A model generated the notes under the pieces. It made no database searches and had not been told where the DNA came from. It saw only the letters and a list, made by a program, of their open reading frames with translations. Shown one piece after another: positions 17,622 to 26,422 of a DNA stretch of 64,000 bases. Origin of the DNA: Gillisia xinjiangensis (GTDB lineage Bacteria; Bacteroidota; Bacteroidia; Flavobacteriales; Flavobacteriaceae); NCBI RefSeq assembly GCF_046298265.1, contig NZ_JBKAHK010000003.1, positions 1-64,000 on the forward strand, in the 5' to 3' direction. The number at the start of each line of letters is the position of its first letter. Position 1 is the stretch's first letter. The position numbers were made by a program, and so were the translations under genes.

Positions 17622-17864
17622 CATTGTTGTCCGGCAGACATTTTTGTGAAAGCTGAAACCACTCATTTATGGGCATTCCAATGGTATTTTTAATAACCAA
17701 ACCTTACTTTTCTGAATTTTTCAATTATATCGATAATTAAAGTATTTTGAAAAAACAGAAATCATAACAAAATGTTTATCAGTTAATTAAAATCAAGTCT
17801 TTTTTCTTGGTTCTTGCAGTTACGCAAAAGGCGGAACGATCTTGACTCTTTACCGTTCATTACT
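17622..17864 (+). mobile_element. MITE-like repeat, copy R1 (between argD and argF')
   Basis: A 243-bp element similar along its whole length to copies R2 (30054-30295, inverted) and R3 (50153-50381). It starts CATTGTTGTCCGGCAGACATTT and ends near TTTACCGTTCATTACT. Inside it has CATTTATGGGCATTCCAATG, CAATTATATCGATAATTAA and TTCTTGCAGTTACGC blocks shared by all copies. It is flanked by imperfect 10-bp direct repeats, TTTTTTGATT (17612-17621) and GTTTTTAATT (17865-17874). The right one includes the argD stop codon. It has no coding capacity. Confidence 0.85.
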
Positions 17865-17868
17865 GTTT

Positions 17869-18999
17869 TTAATTTGCTAACGCTATTTTCAATGCTTCAA
17901 AAAACCTTTCAAAATGTTCCTCTTTAATAGTTAACGGAGGCAGAATTCTAAGCAATTTTTTATTGGAAGAGCCTCCGGTAAAAACCCTGTGCTTATATAA
18001 AAGTTCCTTCCGAAGCGCAGCGATCTCAAAATCAAATTCCAGCCCTATCATCAATCCCCGCCCCTTTAACCTTTTTATCTGCGGTATTTCAGCCGACTTT
18101 AATTTTACATATTCAAAAAGATCTTTGGCGTTTTTCTGAAGGTTTTCCTTTTCTATAGTATCCAGAACAGCAACCCCGGCAGCACATGCCAGATGGTTTC
18201 CGCCAAATGTTGTTCCCAGCAATCCATGTTTTGCCTTGATGGATTTATCTATTAAAACACCTCCTATCGGGAATCCATTCCCCATACCTTTTGCAATGGA
18301 AATTATATCCGGCCGTATTCCGTGTTTCATAAATGCAAAAAAATCACCGGTTCTTCCATATCCAGACTGCACCTCATCGGCAATTAAAACAGTTTTGTAT
18401 TTTTTGCATAATTCTGAAGTTGATCTGTAAAATTCTGTGCTTGCTTCATCGAGTCCGCCAACACCTTGAATAACTTCAACAATAACCGCTGCAACATCCT
18501 CTTTTGCCAATGCTTCTTCCAGTCTGCTCAAATCTTCAAAAGCAAGTTTTGTAACAGGATTATGAATATTAAATGGCGCCTTGATAGATTCATTATCTGT
18601 TACCGCAACCACTCCCGAAGTTCTTCCATGGAAGGCATTTTCAAAATAAATGATCCTGCTTTTTCCGGTATGGAAGGATGCCAGTTTTAAAGCATTTTCA
18701 TTTGCTTCTGCTCCGGAATTGCATAAAAACAAGCTATAATCCCTGATTCCTGATACTTTTTCAAGTTTTTTGGAAAATTCATCCTGCAAGGGATTATGGA
18801 CCGAATTTGAATAAAACCCCAGTTTCCCCACCTGTTCACAAATCGCCTTTGTGTACTCGGAATGTGAATGTCCTATGGAAATCACTGCGTGACCACCGTA
18901 AAGATCCAGATATTCTGTTCCATTCTCCTCATAAACATAAACGCCGCTTCCCTTCACCGGAGTGATATCATAAAGCGGATAAACATCAAATAATTTCAT
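17869..18999 (-). CDS. argD: Acylornithine aminotransferase (PLP)
   Basis: Class III PLP aminotransferase of 376 residues that converts N-acylglutamate semialdehyde to N-acylornithine. Visible are ADEVQSGYGRTG (PLP-binding aspartate) and ISIAKGMGNGFPIGG with the Schiff-base lysine, plus GTTFGGNHLACAAG. It might also act as ornithine aminotransferase, but its place between argC/proC and argF' favours arginine synthesis. The stop codon lies inside the flanking repeat of the inserted element R1. It starts two bases after the proC stop. Confidence 0.95.
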   Translation of the reverse strand: MKLFDVYPLYDITPVKGSGVYVYEENGTEYLDLYGGHAVISIGHSHSEYTKAICEQVGKLGFYSNSVHNPLQDEFSKKLEKVSGIRDYSLFLCNSGAEANENALKLASFHTGKSRIIYFENAFHGRTSGVVAVTDNESIKAPFNIHNPVTKLAFEDLSRLEEALAKEDVAAVIVEVIQGVGGLDEASTEFYRSTSELCKKYKTVLIADEVQSGYGRTGDFFAFMKHGIRPDIISIAKGMGNGFPIGGVLIDKSIKAKHGLLGTTFGGNHLACAAGVAVLDTIEKENLQKNAKDLFEYVKLKSAEIPQIKRLKGRGLMIGLEFDFEIAALRKELLYKHRVFTGGSSNKKLLRILPPLTIKEEHFERFFEALKIALAN

Positions 19000-19001
19000 A
19001 A

Positions 19002-19793
19002 TTAATCGGTTGTGATCGTATTGATTTTTTTGAACGAAGCCTGAATTCCCTTGATAAGCGAGGAACTTAAGCCATTGTGTTCCATTTCATTTAAACCTTC
19101 TATAGTGCAGCCACGCGGTGTTGTAACCTTGTCTATTTCAGCTTCCGGATGCATTCCCGATTCTATCAATAAACTGGCGGCTCCAAGACAGGTTTGCATA
19201 GATAATTCCTGAGCTTCCTTTGCATCAAACCCAAGTTGAATGGCACCCTGCGTTGTTGCCCGCATCAAACGCATCCAGAATGCGATCCCGCTTGCGCAAA
19301 TAACTGTTGCGGCCTGCATTTTAGATTCCGGGATAATAATGCTGGTCCCTAATCTGTTAAAAATAGCCTCTGCTACAGCAATCCTTTTTTCACCTATTTT
19401 GTTGCTGGCTAAACAGGTCATTGATTTCCCAACTGCGATAGCCGTATTGGGCATAGCACGAATGATATAGCGTTCTCCCACAATACTTTCCATCCGGCTA
19501 ATTGCAAAACCTGTAACTGTTGAAATAAGCACGTGATTTTCTGTTAACAGATCTTTTATTTCGTGCAGCACATTTTCAAGCTGAAGTGGCTGTACCGCAA
19601 GAATAAGGATATCCGAGTTTTCAACTGCCAGTTTATTATCCGGGGTTATTTCAACCTTTGGAAAGTCCTTAAATTCCTCCAGATTCCCGATTTTTCGTTT
19701 TGAAAGATAAAGACTGGTGATCGCATTGTTCAGGATCAATCCTTTTGCGATTGAAATCCCAAGGTTCCCGGCTCCGATGATGGCTATTTTCAT
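19002..19793 (-). CDS. proC: Pyrroline-5-carboxylate reductase
   Basis: Reduces pyrroline-5-carboxylate to proline with NAD(P)H. The N-terminal Rossmann motif MKIAIIGAGNLGISIAKGL fixes the start at ATG 19793; an ATG eight codons upstream lies in a palindromic repeat and is unlikely. The C-terminal signature VTTPRGCTIEGLNEME is present and the length (263 residues) is typical. It is embedded in the arginine operon between argC and argD. proA and proB are not seen in the window. Confidence 0.95.
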   Translation of the reverse strand: MKIAIIGAGNLGISIAKGLILNNAITSLYLSKRKIGNLEEFKDFPKVEITPDNKLAVENSDILILAVQPLQLENVLHEIKDLLTENHVLISTVTGFAISRMESIVGERYIIRAMPNTAIAVGKSMTCLASNKIGEKRIAVAEAIFNRLGTSIIIPESKMQAATVICASGIAFWMRLMRATTQGAIQLGFDAKEAQELSMQTCLGAASLLIESGMHPEAEIDKVTTPRGCTIEGLNEMEHNGLSSSLIKGIQASFKKINTITTD

Positions 19794-19805
19794 GAGTTCT
19801 CTTTT

Positions 19806-19843
19806 TAAAAACCTCATAGGTTTTTAAAACCTGTGAGGTTTAA
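19806..19843. repeat. Palindromic repeat between argC and proC
   Basis: AAACCTCATAGG pairs with CCTGTGAGGTTT around a TTTTTAAAA centre, giving a near-perfect hairpin. It fills most of the gap between the argC stop and the proC start and resembles short palindromic repeats common in flavobacterial intergenic DNA (from general knowledge; not checked here). Confidence 0.6.
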
Positions 19844-19850
19844 TTAATAT

Positions 19851-20816
19851 TTAAAAATAATTCGCTTTCAATTTCAGTCCTGTAGATTCTTCAAGCCCAA
19901 ACATCAAATTCATATTTTGAATTGCCTGCCCGGATGCTCCTTTCAATAAATTATCTATCACACTTGTAATTAACAACTTATCTCCGAATTTCTGAAGTTT
20001 AAGAAGACACTTATTGGTGTTTACCACCTGTTTCAAATGAATTTCTTCGTCTATAACAAAGGTGAAAGCCGCATCCATATAAGTCCGTTTATAAATTTCA
20101 ATCGCATCTTCAGGACTTCCGCTAAATCTGGTATAAGCAGTAGCGTGAATTCCCCGGGAAAAATTACCCCGGTTTGGTATAAAATTTATTTCCTGGTCGT
20201 GTGCCTTCTGAAGCATTTTTACGCTTTGCCCTATCTCATTTAAATGCTGATGTTCAAAAGCTTTATATGCCGAAAAGTTATTGTCCCGCCAGGTAAAATG
20301 AGTGGTTTCTGAAAGCGAAGTCCCGGCGCCGGTTGCACCGGTCACCGCATTTACATGAACAGCATCCTTTAGAAGCTTCTCAGCGGCAAGCGGCAAAATA
20401 GCCAGACTGATGGCTGTTGCAAAACAACCCGGATTGGCAATGTAATGTGCTCTTTTTATCGCTTCCCTGTTAAATTCAGGCAAACCATATACAAAAGAAT
20501 GATCATCAGAAGCCATTCTGTAATCGGTACTAAGGTCTATGATCTTTGTGTTTTCTGAAAGATCATGCGCTGCAAGGAATTTTATCGAATTTCCATGACC
20601 TAAACATAAAAATAATACATCTACATCTTTAGATATCTTTCCGCTAAAGTGGAGTTCCGTTTCTCCCAGCAAGTCCTGATGGATGTGAGTAACAGGTTTT
20701 CCAGCCTGGGAAGTGCTGTAAATAAAATTCAGGTTGACCTCCGGATGTCTCAGCAATATCCTGATGAGTTCTCCTGCGGTATACCCGGCTCCTCCTATAA
20801 TTCCAACTTGTATCAT
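19851..20816 (-). CDS. argC: N-acyl-gamma-glutamyl-phosphate reductase
   Basis: NADPH-dependent reduction of N-acylglutamyl phosphate to the semialdehyde. It has the Rossmann start GIIGGAGYTAGELIRILLRH and the active-site cysteine in ANPGCFATA (Cys131), followed by VTGATGAGTS. The 321-residue length fits type 1 ArgC. Its start overlaps the argG stop by one base (TGATG arrangement), indicating coupling. Confidence 0.97.
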   Translation of the reverse strand: MIQVGIIGGAGYTAGELIRILLRHPEVNLNFIYSTSQAGKPVTHIHQDLLGETELHFSGKISKDVDVLFLCLGHGNSIKFLAAHDLSENTKIIDLSTDYRMASDDHSFVYGLPEFNREAIKRAHYIANPGCFATAISLAILPLAAEKLLKDAVHVNAVTGATGAGTSLSETTHFTWRDNNFSAYKAFEHQHLNEIGQSVKMLQKAHDQEINFIPNRGNFSRGIHATAYTRFSGSPEDAIEIYKRTYMDAAFTFVIDEEIHLKQVVNTNKCLLKLQKFGDKLLITSVIDNLLKGASGQAIQNMNLMFGLEESTGLKLKANYF

Positions 20817-22000
20817 CAGTTTTGTTTTACGTTTTGGTATATCTTTCCAGAATTTGATAAGATCTTAATAAATCCTTTGGCATCATCGGCAGTCCAGGCT
20901 TTATTTTCCTCGCCATAATTTCCAAAATCACTGTTCATCAAATCAAATGGAGATTCAATTCCGTCGAGCACAAAGCGATATGGATGCAGGGTTAAAAAGA
21001 CTTTTCCGGTCACCTGTTCCTGAGAACTTTCTAAAAAAGCTTCCATATTCCTCATCACCGGATCCAGATACTGACCTTCGTGAAGATGTGTTCCATACCA
21101 GCCGGCGATATATTCCTTATGCTGAAGTTGCCATTTGCTCAGGCTGTGTTTTTCCAGCAAATGATGCGCTTTTATGGTAATTAATGCGGCCGCGGCTTCA
21201 AAACCCACTCTGCCCTTAATCCCAATGATGGTGTCTCCAACGTGAATATCCCTTCCAATGGCATATTTTGAAGCGATCCCTTCCAGAATTTCAATATTCT
21301 TTTCCGGAAGATTCTCCTTTTCATTTATTGCAGTTAGTTCTCCTTTTGTAAAAGTGAGACTGATTTGTTTTGGTTCATTTTTTTCCAATTGAGACGGATA
21401 AGCAGATTCCGGTAAGGGTTTGTTGGAAGTCAGGGTTTCTGCTCCTCCCACACTGGTTCCCCAAAGGCCTTTATTTACTGAATATTTGGCCTTTTCCCAG
21501 TTTAGTTCCACGCCATTTTTCTGAAGATATTCAATCTCCTCCTGCCGGGTTAATTGCTTATCTCTAATGGGAGTAATAATTTTTATTCCGGGAGCAAGTA
21601 TCTGAAAGATCATATCAAATCTCACCTGATCGTTTCCTGCACCTGTACTTCCATGCGCAATAAATTCTGCCCCGATCTCTTTTGCATAATTAACGATCTC
21701 AATGGCCTGAATAATCCTTTCGGCACTTACGGAAAGCGGGTAGGTATTGTTTTTTAAAACATTCCCGAAAACGAGGAATTTTACTACCTTATTGTAAAAA
21801 GTGGAAACCGCATGGATGTTTTTATAAGAGGTTGCCCCCATCAGTTTTGCGTTGGATCCTATTTTGTAGATCTCTTCTTCTGAAAAACCACCAGTGTTTA
21901 CACTTACCGCATGCACCTCAAAATTTTCTTCTTTAGATAAATATTTAGCACAATAAGAAGTATCAAGTCCCCCGCTATATGCAATTACTACTTTTTTCAT
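20816..22000 (-). CDS. argG: Argininosuccinate synthase
   Basis: ATP-dependent joining of citrulline and aspartate. The N-terminus VVIAYSGGLDTSYCAKYL is the PP-loop ATP site, and HGSTGAGNDQVRF is the citrulline/aspartate site. The 394-residue length is typical of the shorter class. It is the second gene of the arginine operon, 77 bases after the GNAT gene. Confidence 0.98.
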   Translation of the reverse strand: MKKVVIAYSGGLDTSYCAKYLSKEENFEVHAVSVNTGGFSEEEIYKIGSNAKLMGATSYKNIHAVSTFYNKVVKFLVFGNVLKNNTYPLSVSAERIIQAIEIVNYAKEIGAEFIAHGSTGAGNDQVRFDMIFQILAPGIKIITPIRDKQLTRQEEIEYLQKNGVELNWEKAKYSVNKGLWGTSVGGAETLTSNKPLPESAYPSQLEKNEPKQISLTFTKGELTAINEKENLPEKNIEILEGIASKYAIGRDIHVGDTIIGIKGRVGFEAAAALITIKAHHLLEKHSLSKWQLQHKEYIAGWYGTHLHEGQYLDPVMRNMEAFLESSQEQVTGKVFLTLHPYRFVLDGIESPFDLMNSDFGNYGEENKAWTADDAKGFIKILSNSGKIYQNVKQN

Positions 22001-22077
22001 TTTTTTATTTTTTTACGTACTTTTCAGCTACAATTTCACTAATTACTTTTAAATCTTACGAGTTTTCAGAGAGGATT

Positions 22078-22710
22078 CTAAATTTTATTATCATTTTTCT
22101 CCTTTTTATAGAAAAGTGTATTTTTTATATGCTTCAACCTGGTAAAGGCTTTCTCGTTAAAACTTTTCTTCTCCTTTGGGACCTGTTTTTTAACAGGATC
22201 ATACAGCATACCTGTGCAAAGGCACATTTTTCGTTCTGTACGGGTTAGGATGTCATAATTCTTGCAGGTTTGACAACCCTTCCAGAAAACCTCATCATCG
22301 GTTAATTCTGAAAAGGTTACCGGCTGATAACCAAGTTCATAATTGATCTTCATCACCGCCAGGCCTGTGGTAATCCCAAAAATTTTGGCCTCGGGATATT
22401 TCTTCCTGGAATGTTCAAATACCGCTTTTTTAATCGCTTTAGCCAGTCCCTGATTTCTGAAATCGGGATGAACTATCAATCCGGAATTGGCAACAAATTT
22501 TTCATGTCCCCAAACCTCGATATAGCAAAAACCGGCAAACCTATCCCCTTCCAGGGCAATAATAGCGTTGCCATTAGCCATCTTGGTTAGAATATATTCT
22601 GGAGTTCTTCGGGCAATTCCGGTTCCACGGACTTTTGCCGAATCCTCAATAGTATTACAAATGATCTCTGCGTATTGCGCATGAGAGTTATTAGCAATGT
22701 TAATCTTCAT
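22078..22710 (-). CDS. GNAT-family N-acyltransferase heading the arginine operon; candidate N-acylglutamate synthase
   Basis: A 210-residue protein with a GNAT domain in the first 135 residues; the acyl-CoA loop is RNQGLA at 85-90. The C-terminal part is cysteine-rich (Cys146, Cys149, Cys163, Cys165, in GCQTC and CLC) and may bind a metal. A basic tail follows. No classical argA, argJ or argO is visible, and this gene leads the arginine operon, so it is the best local candidate for the first step, acylating glutamate. From memory, GNAT proteins of this kind have been proposed as N-succinylglutamate synthases in Bacteroidota. The call rests on position and family, not on recognised specificity residues. 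Confidence 0.75.
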   Translation of the reverse strand: MKINIANNSHAQYAEIICNTIEDSAKVRGTGIARRTPEYILTKMANGNAIIALEGDRFAGFCYIEVWGHEKFVANSGLIVHPDFRNQGLAKAIKKAVFEHSRKKYPEAKIFGITTGLAVMKINYELGYQPVTFSELTDDEVFWKGCQTCKNYDILTRTERKMCLCTGMLYDPVKKQVPKEKKSFNEKAFTRLKHIKNTLFYKKEKNDNKI

Positions 22711-23038
22711 CTTATGAGAAAATTAGTGATAAAAAAAAAGAGATTTTGATTTTGAGAGGGGAACCGGACTCACCTAAGTTCCATAAAGTTTATACACGCT
22801 TAACGCGCGGCAAAAAAATGCGTAAGGGGAAACGTTCAGAATAATTTCTAAAAATTGAATATGTAAAAAATGTGAGTTGGTTTTTCAAAATATGTAAATT
22901 CAAAATAAAAATATCAATACGAAGTGTCTGCAGCGGTTACCTAATGGAACGGCGGCGGGGGTATAATACTATTATTAGTTTATTTGAATTCACAAGGTAA
23001 ATGTATAAAAAAAATTGTACTATCCTCCTTTTTTAACT
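22711..23038 (-). promoter_or_regulatory. Upstream region of the arginine operon
   Basis: A 328-base non-coding gap between ilvA and the GNAT gene. Read on the minus strand it is AT-rich with a GC-rich patch (GCCGCGCGTTAAGCGTG) that can fold back. The only tiny ORF seen reads M-E-L-R and is too short to call a leader peptide. No clear ArgR box or terminator hairpin was found. The promoter of the arg operon must be here by position. Confidence 0.4.
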
Positions 23039-24313
23039 TTAAATTAAAAACTGAAACAAATCAGGTTTGTCATTAAGATACTGTCCGTAAAAATTTTTAG
23101 CTTTCATTCTTCCTACCAGATCGTCAAAATCTGCGGGATCTTTCAGTTCAATTCCAACTACTGCAGGCCCATTTTCCTTATGATGTTTTTTTGAATATTC
23201 AAAATGAGTGATGTCATCGTCAGGACCTAAAATTTCAGCAACAAACTCCTTCAATGCTCCTGCCCTTTGTGGAAAACGTATGATAAAGTAATGCTTCAAG
23301 CCTGCATAAAGCAACGCGCGTTCCTTAATTTCAGCAGTTCTGGTAATATCATTATTACTGCCACTTACAATGCATACCACATTTTTCCCTTTGATCTCCT
23401 CCTGAAAAAAATCCAGTGCAGTTATGGCCATTGCTCCTGCCGGTTCTACCACTATTGCATCCTTGTTATATAAATCCAGAATGGTTTGACATATCTTACC
23501 TTCCGGAACCGTAACCATCTCATCAAGGCTATCCCGGCAAATGGCAAAATTCCTTGCTCCAACCTTTTGAACAGCAGCTCCATCCACGAAACGATCAATC
23601 TCTGACAGTTCCACCACTTTTCCTTCTTTCAGGGAAAAACTCATCGAAGGAGCACCTTCCGGTTCAACTCCTATAATTTTTGTCTTTGGAGATAACTGTT
23701 TAAAAACCGAAGATAATCCGGCTAAAAGTCCGCCTCCACCAAGTGGTGCAAAAACGTAATCAATTGGTCCTTCTGCCTGTTCCATTATTTCAAGGCCAAT
23801 GGTTGCCTGTCCTTCAATTACTTTTTCATCATCAAACGGATGAATAAATACCAGTTTGTTTAAATCTCCGTATTTAACGGCATTTTTATAGGCATCGTCA
23901 AAAGTATCCCCTTTTAAAATCACCTCAACCCATTCCCCGCCAAACATTTCAGTTTGTTCCACCTTTTGTTTTGGGGTTGTTACAGGCATGAAGATCACTC
24001 CTTTAGTATTTAATTTATTACAGGCAAAAGCTACACCCTGCGCATGATTTCCTGCACTTGCACAAATAACACCCTTATCCAGTTGCTCCTGAGAAAGGCT
24101 GGAAATTTTATTATATGCACCTCTTATTTTATAGGAACGAACCTGCTGCAGATCTTCTCTTTTCAGAAAAACATTGGCAGCATATTTTTTAGAGTACGTA
24201 AAGGATTCACCCAATGGAGTTTTAACCACAACCTTCGAAATGCGTTCTGCTGCTTTCTTTACAGCCTCCAAAGTTGGTTTATATGTAGCGGAATTTGCCA
24301 GTAGTGTGCTCAT
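23039..24313 (-). CDS. ilvA: Threonine ammonia-lyase (biosynthetic)
   Basis: Deaminates threonine to 2-oxobutyrate, the first step toward isoleucine. PLP lysine is Lys62 in SYKIRGAYNK; CASAGNHAQGVAF and the GGGGLLAG phosphate loop follow. The 424-residue length leaves a single C-terminal ACT-like regulatory domain (KHYFIIRFPQRAGALKEFV) instead of the double domain of the E. coli enzyme, so isoleucine control may differ. The ilvC stop and ilvA start overlap. It is the last gene of the ilv operon. Confidence 0.96.
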   Translation of the reverse strand: MSTLLANSATYKPTLEAVKKAAERISKVVVKTPLGESFTYSKKYAANVFLKREDLQQVRSYKIRGAYNKISSLSQEQLDKGVICASAGNHAQGVAFACNKLNTKGVIFMPVTTPKQKVEQTEMFGGEWVEVILKGDTFDDAYKNAVKYGDLNKLVFIHPFDDEKVIEGQATIGLEIMEQAEGPIDYVFAPLGGGGLLAGLSSVFKQLSPKTKIIGVEPEGAPSMSFSLKEGKVVELSEIDRFVDGAAVQKVGARNFAICRDSLDEMVTVPEGKICQTILDLYNKDAIVVEPAGAMAITALDFFQEEIKGKNVVCIVSGSNNDITRTAEIKERALLYAGLKHYFIIRFPQRAGALKEFVAEILGPDDDITHFEYSKKHHKENGPAVVGIELKDPADFDDLVGRMKAKNFYGQYLNDKPDLFQFLI

Positions 24314-25785
24314 TAATTTAGGTTTTTCATTGCAGTCATCGCTTCTCTAAGCTCTTTCCCAATTTTTTCGACAGGATGATTCCTTATGGACGCATTCACT
24401 GCAATAAGTTTTTTATTATCTACGGCAGTACCTCCGTTCACATATACTTTACCGATTAATTCCGGTTCCAGCCCGGTTATATAATCCTGGATAAGCGGCT
24501 TGCATGAATGATCAAACAGGTAGCAACCATACTCTGCAGTATCTGAAATTATTCTGTTCATTTCGTATAACTTCTTTCGTGCGATGGTATTTGCAATAAG
24601 TGGAGCTTCGTGCAATGATTCATAATAAGCCGATTCTTCAATGATCCCGGCCTCGGTCATCGTTTCAAAGGCAAGTTCCACCCCTGCTTTCACGAAGGAT
24701 ACCAGCAACACCCCTTTATCAAAATAATCCTGTTCATTTATAACTTTTGAGGTGGCTTCTGTTTTTTCAAAGGCTGTATTTTCGGTGGCTGCGCGCCACT
24801 CCAATAATTCCTTATCATCATTTGCCCAATCCTTCATCATTCTGGAGCTGAAATCCCCGGAAATGATGTCATCCATATGTTTCCTGAAAAGAGGACGCAT
24901 TTTCACTTTTAATTCTTCCGAAATTTCATTTGCCCGGATCTTCGCCGGATTTGAAAGCCGATCCATCATATTGGTAATTCCACCGTGTTTCAGGGCTTCG
25001 GTGATGGTTTCCCAACCATACTGAATAAGCTTTGCGGCGTAGGAAGGTTCAATCCCGTCGGCAACCATTTTATCAAAACTTAAGATGGAGCCTGTTTGTA
25101 ATACTCCGCATAAAATGGTTTGTTCTCCCATAAGATCCGATTTCACTTCGGCTACAAAAGAAGATTCCAATACACCCGCCTTGTCACCGCCGGTTGCAAC
25201 GGCATACGCCTTTGCCCATTCCATACCTATTCCCTGGGGATCGTTTTCCGGATGCACTGCAATAAGAGTTGGCACACCAAAACCGCGTTTATATTCTTCC
25301 CTGACTTCCGTTCCAGGACATTTTGGAGCCACCATAATTACAGTGATATCTTTTCTTATTTTCATTCCCTCCTCAACGATGTTGAATCCATGGGAATAGG
25401 AAAGCACTGCATTTTCCTTGATAAAAGGCATAATGGTATTTATTACCGAAGTATGCTGCTTATCGGGAGTGAGATTGATTACCAAATCTGCATCCGGGAT
25501 CAAATCCTCATATGTGCCTACTTTAAAGTTGTTTTCCAAAGCATTTTTATAGGATTGGCGTTTCTCCTTTATAGCTCCTTCCCTTAATGCATAGGAAATG
25601 TTCAGACCGCTGTCACGCATATTTAATCCCTGATTAAGGCCTTGAGCTCCACATCCCACAATGACAATTTTTTTATTTTTTAATACTGAAACCCCATCGG
25701 TAAATTCATTTGAACTCATCAATCTACAGGTTCCCAACTGGGCTAACTGTTCACGTAGCGAAAGGCTGTTAAAATAATTTTTCAT
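24313..25785 (-). CDS. ilvC: Ketol-acid reductoisomerase, class II
   Basis: Converts acetolactate and acetohydroxybutyrate to dihydroxy acids using NADPH and Mg. The 490 residues and duplicated C-terminal helical domain mark the long class II form, as in E. coli. The nucleotide motif is VIVGCGAQGLNQGLNMRDSG near residue 40. The start MKNYFNSLSLREQLAQLG matches the class II N-terminus. It is preceded by a copy of the hairpin repeat that fills the gap after ilvN. Confidence 0.98.
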   Translation of the reverse strand: MKNYFNSLSLREQLAQLGTCRLMSSNEFTDGVSVLKNKKIVIVGCGAQGLNQGLNMRDSGLNISYALREGAIKEKRQSYKNALENNFKVGTYEDLIPDADLVINLTPDKQHTSVINTIMPFIKENAVLSYSHGFNIVEEGMKIRKDITVIMVAPKCPGTEVREEYKRGFGVPTLIAVHPENDPQGIGMEWAKAYAVATGGDKAGVLESSFVAEVKSDLMGEQTILCGVLQTGSILSFDKMVADGIEPSYAAKLIQYGWETITEALKHGGITNMMDRLSNPAKIRANEISEELKVKMRPLFRKHMDDIISGDFSSRMMKDWANDDKELLEWRAATENTAFEKTEATSKVINEQDYFDKGVLLVSFVKAGVELAFETMTEAGIIEESAYYESLHEAPLIANTIARKKLYEMNRIISDTAEYGCYLFDHSCKPLIQDYITGLEPELIGKVYVNGGTAVDNKKLIAVNASIRNHPVEKIGKELREAMTAMKNLN

Positions 25786-25794
25786 CTGTTTATA

Positions 25795-25892
25795 TTATTG
25801 TTTTTTTATTGGTCTCCCGATAGCTATCGGGAGTAATTCGCATTTCTTCATCGATCTTTATATCGTGTTTTTCGTTATGCTCATTTCATGAT
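25795..25892 (-). repeat. Intercistronic hairpin repeat, copy B (ilvN-ilvC)
   Basis: Minus-strand copy of the repeat also seen at leuA-leuC, leuD-leuB and before 47102. It begins at the ilvN stop (CATGAAATGAGCATAACG) and contains the same 20-base palindrome CTCCCGATAGCTATCGGGAG (25814-25833) at the same internal position as copy A. It ends with ACCAATAAAAAAACAATAA about ten bases before the ilvC start. Confidence 0.8.
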
Positions 25893-26422
25893 ACTGTATT
25901 TGTATTAAATTTTTCAAGGATCTCTGAGATCTGCATTTCATTCTTGGAAACTGCAATAGTTCCAGAACGTACGAATTGCATCAATCCATAAGGTTTTAAT
26001 TTTTCGTATAAATTTTCTGTTTCCTGGCGTTTTCCTGTTTTCTCTATCACGAAAAACTGAGGAGTTACAGTAACTATCCTTGCATTGGTTTCTTTTATAA
26101 AATCCTGAATATTGAGATCTTCAACAAAATCTGCCGATCTTATTTTATAAAGCGCTGTTTCCTGATAGATCAATTCTTCATCGGTGTGATAAAAAGCCTT
26201 GATCACTTCAATTTGTTTCTCTATCTGGCCAACGATCTTTATAACTTTTTCCTCGGTTACATTCACCACAATAATAAAACGCATCACTTCATTCACTTCG
26301 CTTTTGGAAGCGGTGATACTTTCTATATTGATGTGTCTTTTCAGGAAAATCGCAGCAATCCTGCTCAACAATCCTATATTGTTTTCAGTATAGACTGAAA
26401 CTGTAAAATTTTTCTTTTCCAT
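25886..26422 (-). CDS. ilvN: Acetolactate synthase small (regulatory) subunit
   Basis: Binds branched-chain amino acids and regulates IlvB. The N-terminal ACT domain (FTVSVYTENNIGLLSRIAAI) and a C-terminal ALS_ss_C-type region give 178 residues, typical of the long small subunit. It overlaps the end of ilvB by one base, so the two subunits are coupled. The stop codon lies within the start of repeat copy B. Confidence 0.96.
   Translation of the reverse strand: MEKKNFTVSVYTENNIGLLSRIAAIFLKRHINIESITASKSEVNEVMRFIIVVNVTEEKVIKIVGQIEKQIEVIKAFYHTDEELIYQETALYKIRSADFVEDLNIQDFIKETNARIVTVTPQFFVIEKTGKRQETENLYEKLKPYGLMQFVRSGTIAVSKNEMQISEILEKFNTNTVS

Noticed and set aside
17577..17666. N-terminal extension of ArgF' to ATG 17666
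   Set aside because: The extra residues are translated from the inserted repeat R1 and its flank and are absent from the family; ATG 17576 fits the conserved start.
22711..23038. ArgR operator or arginine leader peptide upstream of the arg operon
   Set aside because: No convincing palindromic ARG box and only a four-codon ORF with a single arginine codon.
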